Assembly (NCBI GenBank): GCA_025506515.1
Contig: CM046456.1
Location: 66,812,130 to 66,876,129 of the forward strand
Reading direction: 5' to 3'
Length of the DNA stretch: 64,000 nucleotides
From: Flaveria trinervia
Lineage: Eukaryota; Streptophyta; Magnoliopsida; Asterales; Asteraceae
A program made the translations under genes and the position numbers. Below are positions 11,915 to 23,450 of the stretch, piece by piece; positions within the stretch are counted from its first letter, which is position 1, and the number at the start of each line of letters is the position of its first letter. Below the pieces are notes generated by a model, which made no database searches, was not told where the DNA came from, and saw only the letters and a list, made by a program, of their open reading frames with translations.

Positions 11915-12692
11915 TAGTGTTGTAAAATTAGGCTAGGCGGCCGATTAATCGGGATTAATCGGTAGTCGGCCCCTAGCCTTGTTGATTATGGCTAATCGGA
12001 GCAATTAGGCGCTAGGCGGAGCACATCGGTGTTAGTTAGATGTAGGCGGAACAAATCAATGTATAATCGATGTAATCGGTCAAAGTCGGTCGATCTCTTG
12101 CGCAACCCCTTTCAAGCGGGGCCCGTATTCTTCTTGTGCTCCGGCCTCTGGATTCTTCTTGTAAGCGGCCCTTTACATCTAATTTCATTAATTGAGTATA
12201 TACTATCTATGTTATATGTTATATGAGTATATGTAGTCATGATTATGTATACATACAGATAAATATATTGTGACTTTGTGAGATATATTATATATATTGT
12301 GATTATTGTCAAATGTCAATTTTATATGTATATTGTGATTATTTTCAATTATATATCGTTTATTTTACTAATGAATATTGTCAATTATATATTATTATCT
12401 CTAATGTATATTGTTAGTTACATATTGTCTATTTTACTAATGTATGTTGTCAATTATATATTGTCTATTTTACTAATGTATATTGTCAATTATATAATGT
12501 CTATTTTATATGTATATTGTGATCTTTAATTGTTTAGTCAATTATGTTTGAAGTATAATAATCGTAACTATATATATATATATAATTTATAAAAAATACA
12601 TATAAAATCTCCAAACCAATTAATCCCGATTAATCCCTAGTCCCGCCTAACCGCCGACTAGCGCCTAGCGCCTAGCGATTTTTACAACACTG
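11915..12692. mobile_element. 778-bp non-autonomous hAT element (TSD ATTACGTC)
   Basis: It is flanked by an exact 8-bp duplication ATTACGTC at 11907-11914 and 12693-12700, the hAT length. The ends are TAGTGTTGTAAAA and TTTTTACAACACTG, so the inverted terminus is (C/T)AGTGTTGTAAAA as in plant hAT elements. Subterminal regions at both ends carry GGCTAGGCGGCCG- and GCGCCTAGCG-type motifs with GATTAATC. The middle (about 12320-12510) is a decayed tandem array of TATTGTCAATTATATA-like units of 30-36 bp. No transposase is present. It splits the Tat protease/RT region. Confidence 0.93.
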
Positions 12693-12719
12693 ATTACGTC
12701 AAAAACATCACCTAACACT

Positions 12720-13760
12720 GATTATGTAATATGCACAACCTTGAGAAATAGGTGGATAACTATGCATTCCCGGAACAAAAAATCATAATCGAAGGCCAGC
12801 TGGGGGGGTGCAACTAAGAATCGACTTAGACGCCTGCTACAAAGCAACATGGATATATTTGTCTGGCAACCCTCGGACATAGAGGGTGTCCCTTGGGACA
12901 TGGTAGAACATAAACTAAACACATACAGGTAAAAAGAGACGATTGCCCTAAAGAGACGACACATGGGCCCATAGAGAAGCCGCATGGTGGTAGTAGAGAC
13001 CAAGAAGCTACTTCAAGCGGGAATAATCAGGGAAGTGCGATACCTGACATGGGTTGCAAACCCAGTAATGGTGAAGAAGGGAGATGGCACGTGGTGAATG
13101 TGTATTGACTTTAAGGATCTCAACAATGCATGCCCCAGAGACTGTTATCCACTACCGGAAATTGATCTCAAGATAGACTCACTCGCAAGTTTCCCGTTGG
13201 AGTGCTTGGATGCCTACAAAGGGTATCATCAAGTACAAATGACACCCGAAGACGAGGATAAGACTGCCTTCTATACGGATGATGGTATTTTTTGCTTTAC
13301 CAAAATACCTTTTGGAATAAAAAGTGCAGGTGCTATGTACCAGCAGCTGATGGATGAAGCATTTGAGGCACAAATTGCGAAGACCATTAAGATTTATGTG
13401 GACAACATAGCGATTAAGAGTCGGAGCGAGGAAGTGTTGCTAGAAGACATTACGAAAACATTCAAAACACTACAAAAGATAAACATGAAGTTGAACCCAA
13501 AGAAATGCTCATTTGGGGTGGAAGAGGGGAAGTTTCTTGGAGTCATCATCACCAAAGAAGGATTAGAGGCAAACCTAGAGAAAGTTGCAGTCGTGGTCAA
13601 AATGCCGTCCCCTAGATCCATCAAAGATGTACAAACACTCAACAGTCATCTAGTGGCCCTTAACATGTTCATGTCAAAGCATGCTGAGCGCATACTACCG
13701 TTTATGTCCACGCTAAGGAACTGCTTGGGAAAAAAGAACTTTGTATGGACATAGGAGGCG
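12720..13760 (+). pseudogene. Tat element reverse transcriptase (YVDN instead of YVDD)
   Basis: The RT open stretch 13098-13754 shows MCIDFKDLNNACPRD, YKGYHQVQM, KTAFYTDDGIFCF and PFGIKSAGAMYQQLMDEAF, all diagnostic of Tat RT. The catalytic motif reads IYVDNIAI: the second of the two essential aspartates is asparagine, which should abolish polymerase activity. A stop (TGA at 13096-13098) precedes the open stretch where an arginine codon is expected, and upstream N-terminal RT residues (REVRYLTWVANPVMVKKGDGTW) read in frame with it. The frame ends with a stop at 13752. Confidence 0.85.
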
Positions 13761-14905
13761 GAATACGCATTTGAAAAAAAATGAAAACATACTTGGGTAA
13801 CCTACCAACACTTGTGGCCCCTTTCCCAAGGGAAACGTTGATAATGTGTTTGTCTATAGAAAAGGCACCATACGCGCATTGATGATGGACCAAAATGGAG
13901 AACAAACGCCAATATACTTCATTAGTAGAGCCCCAAAGGATCTTGAGACCCGTTACCCCCCAATGGAGAAACTTACCCTTTCTTTGGTACACGCTTCGAG
14001 AAGGTTACGAAGGTACTTTCAGGCTCATATCATAGAAGTTAGATTACAACAAGTCCTAAGAAGGCTAGAGATATCCGGGACATTGTTGGAGCTTTTCCGG
14101 CAGCTGGGAACGTGAAGTTTCTTCTAGTTGCAGTAGACTATTTTACTAAGTGGGTAGAGGCCAAGGCTATGAGGTTTATCACTGGACAACAGGTAAAGAA
14201 ATTCATCTGGGAGTGCGTCATGACGTTTCGGTTTACCAATGTTCATCGTGATGGATAACGGAAAGCAGTTCGCCAAGAACCCTTTCAAGTCATGGTGCAT
14301 AAAGTTAAAGATTAACAAGATTTTTACCTTGGTGGCGCATCCATAGGGCAACATGCAAGTTGAACGTGTCAATCATAGGATTGTTGAATGAATAAAAACA
14401 AGGCTCGGACTCGAAGGTAAGAATTAGGCAGAGGAGTTACCTAACGTTCTCTGGGCCCACCGAACCATGCCAAAAACAACACCGGCGAAACTCCGTTCAG
14501 CCTAACCTACGGAACATAAGCAATGATACCTGCTGAAATTGGAATGCCAACGAATCATGTCGAAAGAGCATCGAAAGCAGACAATAATGCAGAGTTGTGA
14601 CTCAACCTAGATTTACTCGAAGAACGAAAAGTGGTGCCGTAATTTGCGAGGCTAAGCATAAGAAAGTCGTGGAGCAGTATTATAACTCGAGCGTAAAAAA
14701 TAGGTTTTCAAAGGAGAATATATGTTATGAAATAACAAAGCTAGTAGAGCTGAAGATCAAAGTAAGCTTGGGCCACATTGGGAAGGTCCATAATAGATTG
14801 TCGAAGTTGGAAGCAATGGAGCATACAAACTTAGCCATCTTGACCAGACGATTGTCCCAAGAACTTGGAACGGAGCCCAGCTCCGAAAATATTACATGTA
14901 GCAAA
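13761..14905 (+). pseudogene. Tat element RNase H start fused to integrase by internal deletion
   Basis: The frame 13846-14070 has PIYFISRAPKDLETRYPPMEKL and LRRYFQAHIIEV, the first part of Tat RNase H. Around 14068-14080 the sequence jumps directly to integrase (DIVGAFPAAG then FLLVAVDYFTKWVEAK), so most of RNase H and the zinc-binding integrase N-terminus are missing. Integrase core residues continue with DNGKQFAKNPFKSW and VERVNHRI in shifting frames. The C-terminal part near 14780-14890 has GPHWEGP and VPRTWNGAQLRKYYM before a stop. This is a dead, internally deleted pol. Confidence 0.82.
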
Positions 14906-14929
14906 AGTAATCAAGTTTGATATGATAGT

Positions 14930-16150
14930 GTAATTCAATTTTCATTAAGAAGGTGCAAGCGGGCACCAAAATTTACACTCAAAATAAATCAACTTCTTAA
15001 CTTAAAAATTGAAAAGCTAAGCTAAGCTAAGCAAATAACTAGGCTTAGGCACAATTCTATCACAACCAGTACAACCATATTTTAATCACTAACATTTCAC
15101 TCAAGCGAGATTAGTATAAGAACATCTAAGTAGCCTAAACTCGATCAGGCAAATATGTGTGACAGAAACCAAGCACATGACCAAAGTCATGTAAAATGTG
15201 CCATGATTAATCTCATACCATACAATAACCATGAAAATAGCCAAGGCATTAAAACCAACCTTGAGAAATCATGGTATTGATAATTACTTGGTCAGTTAAA
15301 TCATTAGGGCGACTTGACACGATGTCAGCCCCGCATAGCTATAAAGCTCAAACCAAGTATTAGCTAGTAACCAAGAAACGAGAAATCAGACAAAGCACTC
15401 AAGTAATACAATTAAATTCTTAAACGCTTGACCAGTTAAAAAATCAAGTAACCATCTGTAGCCTTTTATCTTATGACTAATGCTAAACGTTTCAGTGAAT
15501 CATAAATCAGAATTCAATGGGGTTACAAAACATAGACTCAAGACATGCTACGGCACAAACGCTGCTGCTGATGGAGCGTCACAACCGACTCTATAATAGC
15601 AATTTTACAACCTAGAATGGATGACACATCAGATAAACCCAAGCTTAGAAAAGAAGTTCATTCAAAAGAAACATAATATGTCCAAATGGAACAAAAGTCA
15701 AAGAACAAACAAGACAATGAAAATTAAAAACCGCCAACATCAATCCTTAGCGGAACTAAGAAAAGTTCGAATATCCTCGAAATTAGAACAGACATGGCGA
15801 CAATGGTGTCCATCATTGGGAACATGGACTTAAATTGACCATAAAATTCTTGCAACTTTACAAGGGCATCCTTGTCAAAATGTTATGTATCATCGATTCT
15901 TTCGCCATCACGAGCGAGTTGGATGCCATCAGAAAGACCAGCATTGTACCCCAACCTTTCTACAAGCGTGTTAAGCTCTACCAGCATATCCAAAACTCAT
16001 CGTTGTCACGAATCTTCTCAAACGCTAACCCAATCCCATGAGATACAAGCCATTTTTCTCTATGGTAAGCGTGAAACAACGCCTTCAAGTTATCTTTCAC
16101 CAATCCATGCTTGAGCACCATGTTATCTTCACAATGAGGATCAATTGAAC
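14930..16150 (-). pseudogene. Decayed antisense reading frame behind Tat pol
   Basis: Between the end of Tat pol and the copia B LTR the minus strand shows coding-like fragments: VLKHGLVKDNLKALFHAYHR with EKWLVSHGIGLAFEKIR (about 16000-16135), and DALVKLQEFYGQFKSMFPMMD (about 15800-15870). Stops and frame changes separate them. Tat-lineage elements are known to carry an extra antisense ORF of unknown function between pol and the 3' LTR; position and orientation fit that description. The first half (14930-15780) shows nothing convincing on either strand. Confidence 0.45.
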
Positions 16151-16197
16151 AAGCCATTTTTCTCTATGGTAAGCATGAAACAATGCCTTCAAGTTCA
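16048..16197 (+). repeat. Short direct duplication at the Tat/copia B junction
   Basis: CAAGCCATTTTTCTCTATGG and the following 27 bases occur at about 16048-16095 and again at about 16151-16197, 103 bp apart, with two substitutions. The second copy abuts the first recognisable base of the copia B 3' LTR. Confidence 0.8.
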
Positions 16198-16204
16198 AAA
16201 CATG

Positions 16205-16662
16205 AGTCTTGGATTGACTGTTGCCAATTAGTCGAAGATGTACCGATTGACTGCTGTCGGTTAACTGTTACTCAAAACAAGAATGTTTATGTCGACAACC
16301 ATTATATTTCACCATTTGGAGAAAACATAGTACTGAAGTTGCCAACTCTGATACACAGTTTATATAGTTTTGCTATAGACTCTAAACATAGAATAGTTTA
16401 ATTTTATTATATAGATTTCATAGTATGAAAGTCCTTACACTTTTATAGTAAAGAAAAGCTTTTAAGCCACTTGATTGTATCTGTCAAGTGCATCATTTGT
16501 ACTCAAATGATTAATCAAGTGAATACTTTGGAAGAACAATTTGTGTATCTTCCTTTCCTCAAAGTATTTGTGTTGTGATAGTAAGTAGTTAGCTTAGATT
16601 CCGTATTTTTTAGCTACTGATCATAGAAGTTCTTGTTAGTTTTAACCAAACTTGAACTAACA
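16205..16662 (+). repeat. 3' LTR of copia B, 5'-truncated
   Basis: It aligns with 2000-2500 of the 5' LTR (CAAAACA, CGACAACCATTATATTTCACC, AAGCTTTTAAGCCACTTGAT, AACCAAAC) with many substitutions, and ends CTAACA next to the target duplication. The first roughly 150 bp of the LTR are missing. The TATA box has decayed to TATGAAAG. Confidence 0.85.
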
Positions 16663-19258
16663 GTGCTACAACTGTGGTCGAAAAGGTCACATGGCTTGAG
16701 ATTGCAAGAAACCAAGGGTCGAAGGAAACACCGTTGAGGCGAAGGAAGATGAGACTTGGATCCAGAGGCAATGTATGCAGAAGTTCACGATCATTATGCC
16801 CTCACCGCCACCATCGAATTCAAGAAAAACAAAATTGGCGAATGGATTGTTGATTCCGGTTGCTCGAACCACATGGCCGAAGACAAGGAAAAGATTACAA
16901 ATCCAGTAAAGTCTAAAGGAAACCAGGTCGTAGTGATTGCTGATAATTCAAAACATCACATCACCCACATCGGTGAAGTAACCTTTCCTAAAGCAACGAA
17001 TGAGAAGGAGTTCACCATGGAAAAGGTTTTTCATCTACCTAGCATGAACAAGAACCTTTTCTCGGTACCACAAATAACAACAACCGAAAAGTATGTAGTG
17101 TTCGGACCAAAAGATGTTCAAATTTATGATAAATTTGAAACAAAGTCTTCATCGGTTATGCCTGGAAAGAAGAACAATACCATGTATTTGTTGTTAGCAG
17201 AAACATCATACGTGGAAAGGAACCCATAAGAACCAAAACGCAAACCTGTGACACAACTGTTTAGGTCATGTTGGCTACGATAAGCTGGAGCTAATGATGA
17301 ATAAGCAACTAGTTCTTGGCCCACCCAAACTTCAAGTAAACAAAGAAATTGTCTGCGCTAGTTGTGAGTATAGCAAGGCACATCAATAGCCTTTCGAAGA
17401 ATCAAAATACCGAGCCAAGTAACCATTGGAGTTAGTCCACTCAGATGTGTTTGGCCCTGCTAAACATTTTTTTGTATCAGGTACGCGCTTTAGGTTTACA
17501 TTCATAGATAATTATTCGTGTTTCACTTGGATGAATATAATGAAGGAAAAGAGTTAGACATTCAAAAAATTCAAAGAATTCAGGTGTGAAGTCAAGATGT
17601 CAATAGGAAAGGTGATCAGGTGTCTTCGATCGAATAATGGAGGAAAGTACCTAGCCGCCAAGTTCTCCTGGTTTCTAAAAGATAACGGAATAAAGAGACA
17701 ACTCACATGCTCAAATACATCTCAACAAAATGGTGTATCCGAGCTAAAGAATCGACACTTGGCTGAAGTTTGCCGAAGCATAATGCACGGGAAGAATCTC
17801 CCTGGGTGATTCTGGGCCGAGGCCATGACAACGACGACTTACCTAATCAACCGACTACCAGAACAAGGTCTTAATTTTATGTCACCCTATGATAAGCTAT
17901 ACACAGTAAAGCCATATGTAAAACATTTAAAGTCTTTGAATCAGTATGTCATATGTTCATACCAAGTCATCTAAGAAAAAAGATGGAAAAGAAGGTTGTA
18001 TGATGCATATTTGTGGGATACGATCAAGAAAAGAAAGGATGGAGGTGTTGACACCATAACCGGAAAATGCTATGTATCCTGACATGTAGTATTTGATGAA
18101 AATTCATCGTGGTGGTCGAACGAGAAAGAGTCATTACCAGACTCTAAGGAACTCAGGAATGAAGTCTAAACTTTATCATTAATACTAAAGGTTGATGAGG
18201 AAACAATTCAAGAAGAAACATATGACTCAGATTAGGGCGCAAGCTCAAGCACCACCAACCCAAGTCCAAACCAGAATCCTTGGAGAACAGGCCAACATCA
18301 GCAGACTGAACTAAGGCGCTCATGTCGCAAACGGAGACTTAATCCAAAGTATACAACCAATATAACAACAATCATAGACGAGGTAACCTAACCGGAAACC
18401 TTTGATGAAGTTGCTCTTAAAATTGAATAGATCCAAGCGATGCCATCCGAGATAGAAGCTCTGTATCGAAACGAGACCTGGGAGCTTGTTCCCAAACTAA
18501 AGGGAGTGAAGGTTGTCACAAACAAATGGGTTTATAGACAAAGAAAACGTGATGGATCAATCGACATATACAAAGCAAGACTAGTGGCTCGAGGGTTCTC
18601 TTAACAAATCAGGATAAATTATGATATGTTTAGTCTAGTGGCCAAGTTGTTGTTGTTGGTGTGCTCAGTCGGTATGCAAAAGGCAAGGTAACCACACTTA
18701 GAAGCTGCTCGACGAGTTTTAAGATGTATTAAGACAACCATAAAGTATGGGATAAAATTAAAAAAAAGGAGTCAAGCTAGAACTGGTTGGATACAATGAT
18801 GCAGATTTTGCATGAGACCTTGACATAGGAAGGTAAACTACATGATATGTTTTCACCCTAGGGGGAAGTGCAATAATATGGTCAAGCAAATGACAACCTA
18901 CGGTGTCACTTTCTACAACAGAAGCCGAATTTAGGGCTGTTGCAATGACTGTCCAGGAATGGGTGTGGTTACGACTTGTGTTGAAAGATCTTAAGCTTGG
19001 AAAAGAAAACGAGGAGGTGACATATATTATAATAATATGTCATCAATCAAGCTAGTCAAAAACCTGACGTTTCATGCTAGAACAAAGCACATAGAGGTTC
19101 ACTATCATTTTGTTAGAGAAAAGGCGATTGTAAAGGAAGTTAATCTGATGTATATAAACACTCAAGAATAAGTAGCAGATTTATTTACCAAAGGTTTCAT
19201 AGGACAAAAAATAATCAACTTTTGCAGTCACATGAACATGAGTATTGATGTTGAGGAG
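16663..19258 (+). pseudogene. Copia A zinc knuckle, protease, integrase, deleted RT and RNase H
   Basis: It resumes with a CCHC zinc knuckle (16667-16710) then a protease (16756-17229) with WIVDSGCSNHM. GAG-pre-integrase and integrase follow: VHSDVFGPAKHFF, FTFIDNYSCFTW, RSNNGGKYLAAKF (the usual D is replaced by N in the DNGGEY motif) and NGVSELKNRHLAEVCRSIMHG. RT starts at about 18440 with MPSEIEALYRNETWELVPK and NKWVYRQRKRDG and ends abruptly at MFSLVAK near 18640. The next residues (MQKAR, PHLEAARRVLRCIKTT) belong to the RNase H connection, so the RT catalytic core is deleted. At least ten stops are present. Confidence 0.85.
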
Positions 19259-19305
19259 TGATAAAGATTGCAACATCAAAAAGGGTGGTATGGATGATCT
19301 CAATG
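19259..19305 (+). repeat. 3' LTR remnant of copia A
   Basis: About 45 bp identical or near-identical to the 5' LTR start (TGATAAAGATTGCAAC ... GATGATCTC). After about 19303 the sequence diverges. A weak match to the next LTR part (GGTTGGTTGA near 19490) hints at a later insertion or rearrangement inside this LTR. Confidence 0.75.
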
Positions 19306-20876
19306 TGGATAATTGTAGTGTTATCAATGCATATGTATTTAGTATATGGATCAATTAGTTGATCGAGTAAATAACATTAGTAAACGCATATGTGTTTTAT
19401 TAATGAATGGTGTTATTTTTTAATTTATTTTAATTAAAAATAAAGTTTATAGGGTGTTGTTTCATAAGAGGCCCTTTAAGGTAGTTTTAGGAGGTTGGTT
19501 GACGATTAAGATACTTTAGGATACTTTGTATTTTTTTAATGTTAGTGACGATGACCAAACTTTGTAGAACCTCTTGTTGGCAGGAGCTATTAGGATAAAT
19601 TTCAAGTTTTTTAATTATGGTTGATTTGTTTATGAACATTATGATTTAGATTTAATTTAGTCTCAAATTTTTTTTTCGTCTAAGTTAAACCGCCAACGAT
19701 TAAATGACGGATGATCTTGTTATCTCTAGTTAGAGAGGGACATAAAAACCGGGTTCGGACGACCCGAGTACGACTAGTACACGATTTGAAGCATACCCGG
19801 GATGGACCCATTTAAACTCGTAGGGTTGGAACCGGTTTTAGTTTTTGAGATTTTTAGCAAACCCAACCCAACCCGAACCCGACCCAACTAGAACCCGACC
19901 CGGTTTAAACCCAAGTATTAGACCCGGTATTGGATATAAAAACAAGAAACGAAAAGAAGAAAAAAACTAAACCTGATATTGGACCCGACCCGACCCTACC
20001 CTACCCGGGTATGACGGTTAGGGTTTTCAAGTAAGCGAACCCGACCCGTGTTCACCAATACCCGGGTACAGAAAAACTCGATTGAACCCAACCCGGTTTG
20101 AATCTGGTTTTGAGTATGAACCAAAATCTGTTGTTAGATTTTAATTGGGCTAGCTTCTAAGTCCAAATGCTAGGCAGCCCATATCAAGGAGACAAATCCA
20201 TTTTGTTAATTAGTGTTGGACACTTGGACATGGACATAAATAGGTATTTCAATTTTCAAGTAAAATTTTATCCAAACTTTTACATACCTTAGATATTATA
20301 TTTTTTATAAAGAAAGTCTTATCATATAAAGAGTAGATAACGAGTAAAAGCTAATATCTCGTTTGAACATTTGAACAATAGATTTTTTTACATCTAACTA
20401 TAACGATGATTAATTTTTAAATTACACTTCCGTAAAAACATACTTTGATATCAAATTACATATTTGTAATGGAAAAAAATATGGAAAGAAAAAGATATGG
20501 GGTATTAAAAACTACCATTAGAGAAATCATTTTTTATTAGAAATTCAACAAGTTTTTTCGTTGTACCCCAACTAAATAAGTCTTAAATTAACAAAAAAAC
20601 ACACAATGGATTTGACTTCAAAAAAGGGACTCATTAATTTGTTAATATCAAAGTTAATATAAATTTAATAAAAATTTTAATTTAGTTACTTGTAAAGAAA
20701 GTAAAATAAACATATAATCGAGCCTGAGCCATTTAGACGATAATTGGTATATAAAAGCACAATTGACCATCCCATCTACATGCACTTTAATTCAAGCTTC
20801 CGTAGTATCTGTATATAAGTGGAACGAAATATAAAATACAAAATGAATTTACTGTACACCGGGCGTACCATTTTAA
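19306..20876. other. Gene-free stretch with an ACCCG-rich island
   Basis: No coding signal. At 19745-20115 a locally GC-rich island contains many overlapping ACCCG, CCCGACCC and GGGTTCG motifs on both strands, unlike the AT-rich surroundings. Such motif clusters occur in the subterminal regions of some plant hAT elements, but I could not define terminal repeats. The remainder is AT-rich without recognisable features. Confidence 0.4.
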
Positions 20877-20901
20877 TATAATATATAAATTTTATAATAT
20901 A

Positions 20902-20947
<46 letters not shown>

Positions 20948-20985
20948 TATATATATTTATATTTATATATATATATAACACACAT
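20877..20985. repeat. (TA)n microsatellite
   Basis: About 100 bp of TA dinucleotides with a few interruptions, directly left of the first copy of the microsatellite-associated MITE. Confidence 0.95.
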
Positions 20986-20990
20986 ATATA

Positions 20991-21464
20991 GGGGAGTGTT
21001 CAAATGAAAACCATTTTTTATGAGAACTCTAGGAATCAATCTCAGCCATTCATTTTTTATCACATGCAAATCACATGCCATTTCTTCATTTTTTTAACTT
21101 TCGTAACTTTTTTTCACGACATCATTTTTTCAAAAGAAATTCACCATAAATTCAGTATTTTTTAATCTTTCCAACACCTACCATATTGATATATTTTCTA
21201 AAAAATCGTACATCCATTGTTTACATATGTGTAAATCTAGTTATACACATTTGTGAATCCGATATTACACATGTGTAAAACGAATTTCGTTGAAAAGACA
21301 AGATTTTTTTTTATTTTTTATAAATTTTTTCTATTTTTTTGAAAGAGGGAAAGTTGGGGAATATTTTTGTGTTTTTATTTTTTTATTTTTATGTTATTTT
21401 ATTATTTATAATTTTTTTAAATATGTTTGTGTTAATTACAATATATATAAATTATATATATATA
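20991..21464 (+). mobile_element. (TA)n-associated MITE, unit 1 (truncated)
   Basis: It starts GGGGAGTGTTCAAATGAAAA after (TA)n and continues with CTCAGCCATTCATTTTTTAT and palindromic TTACACATGTGTAA motifs. It ends in TTAATTACAATATATATAA without its right terminus, so it is 3'-truncated. It has the same orientation as the copy at 35238 and is opposite to units 2-4. The open frame seen here is low-complexity and not a gene. Confidence 0.8.
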
Positions 21465-21985
21465 GGTTTTTTTGTAAGAACTCTAGGAACCAATCTCAAT
21501 CACTAGTTCTCAATGGCAAAATTGTAATTAACAAAAACATATTTAAAAATTTTATAAATCAAAAAAATACTTAAAAAAATAAAAACACAAAAATGTTCCC
21601 CTACTTTCCCTCTTTCATAAAAAAATAAAAAAAATAAAAATAAAATAATTTTTTAACGAAATTCGTTTTACACATGTGTAATATCGGATTTACACATGTA
21701 TAAATCCAGTACTACACATGTGTATAACGAGATTTACAAATATGTAAACAACCGATGTACGATTTTTTTTAAAAAGTATATCAATATGGTAGGTGTTGGA
21801 AAGATAAAAAAAATACTGAATTTTATTGTCAATTTTTTTTGAAGGAATGATGTCGTGAAAAAAATTATGAATGTTTTAAAACAAAAAGGGAAATTACATG
21901 TGATTTGCATGTGATAAAAAATGAATGACTGAGATTGGTTTTTAGAGTTCTCACAAAAAAAGTGGTTCTCATTTAAACCCTTCCC
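21465..21985 (-). mobile_element. (TA)n-associated MITE, unit 2
   Basis: About 520 bp, reverse orientation. It lacks the first bases of its left terminus (starts AGGTTTTTTTGTAAGAACTC) and ends GGTTCTCATTTAAACCCTTC. It carries the same inner TTACACATGTGTAA-type palindromes. Confidence 0.82.
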
Positions 21986-21993
21986 TATATATA

Positions 21994-22492
21994 GGAGGGA
22001 TCAAATGAGAACTAGTTTTTTTAAGCGAACTCTAAAAACCAATCTCAACCTCTAGTTCTCAATGGCAAAATTGTAATTAACAAAAACATATTTAAAAATT
22101 TTATAAATAAAAAACTAACATAAAAATAAAAATAATAAAAATACATAAATGTTCCCCTACTTTCTCTTTTTCATAAAAAAAATAAAAAAAAGTTATGTTA
22201 TTTTAACGAAATTCATTTAAATATGTGTAATATCAGATTTACATATGTGTAAATCTATTTACTACACATGTGTATAAATAGATTTACACATATGTAAATA
22301 ACAGATTGATGATTTTTTTTAGAAAAGTATATCAATATGGCAGGAGTTGGAAAGATAAAAAATACTGAATTTTATGGTGAATTTTTTTTAAAAAAATGAT
22401 ATCGTGAAAAAAAGTTATGAACAAAAATAAGTGACTGAGATTGATTGTTAGACTTCTCACAAAAAAAGGTTGTTCTCATTTAAACTCTCCCC
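21994..22492 (-). mobile_element. (TA)n-associated MITE, unit 3
   Basis: Full unit of about 500 bp. The left end is GGAGGGATCAAATGAGAACT and the right end GTTCTCATTTAAACTCTCCCC, giving inverted termini of about 20 bp flanked by TATATA. The inner AACAAAAACATATTTAAAAA and ACACATGTGTATAA blocks match the other units. Confidence 0.88.
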
Positions 22493-22500
22493 TATATATA

Positions 22501-23450
<950 letters not shown>

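Larger units (their letters stand above)
3715..16200 (+). mobile_element. Tat-lineage Ty3/gypsy element nested in copia B
   Basis: The 5' LTR starts TGATAAGCTCTC at 3715. A primer-binding site TGGCGCC (4662) and a gag-PR-RT-INT order on the plus strand follow, with Tat-type motifs throughout. Behind pol lies a non-coding stretch with an antisense reading frame, a known feature of the Tat lineage. The 3' LTR is not recognisable; the right boundary near 16200 is where copia B LTR sequence starts. The left flanking 5-mer CAAAG has no convincing partner. It is itself interrupted by chromovirus C (4826-10145) and an hAT element (11915-12692). Confidence 0.8.
1876..16662 (+). mobile_element. Ty1/copia retrotransposon B, nested in copia A (TSD GTGCT)
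   Basis: The element starts TGTTGAGC at 1876 and ends CTAACA at 16662. It is flanked by a perfect 5-bp target duplication GTGCT at 1871-1875 and 16663-16667, placed exactly where the zinc knuckle of the host copia gag is interrupted. It has a 5' LTR, primer-binding site, gag remnant and a 5'-truncated 3' LTR. No copia pol of its own is visible. The interior is occupied by a Tat-type gypsy, after which the sequence passes to the 3' LTR, so pol was probably lost in a deletion. Confidence 0.9.
724..19305 (+). mobile_element. Ty1/copia retrotransposon A, oldest and outermost element of the nest
   Basis: The left LTR starts TGATAAAGATTGCAACATC at 724, and the same start recurs at 19259 directly after a polypurine-like GTTGAGGAG, which gives the two outer LTR boundaries. 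The internal order is primer-binding site, gag, zinc knuckle, protease, integrase, fragments of RT and RNase H, as in copia. It is split by copia B between 1876 and 16662; the two halves of its gag resume across the 5-bp target duplication. Every domain has stops and the RT core is deleted, so it is dead. The 3' LTR matches the 5' LTR for only about 45 bp, and no outer target duplication could be found. Confidence 0.85.

Noticed and set aside
3715..16200. CAAAG as a target duplication for the Tat element
   Set aside because: The 5-mer occurs by chance several times downstream and no 3' LTR end is identified next to any of them.
19970..20040. Telomere-like repeats (CCCTA, GGTTAGGG)
   Set aside because: CCCTACCCTACCC and GGTTAGGGTT occur once within an ACCCG-rich island and do not form a TTTAGGG array.
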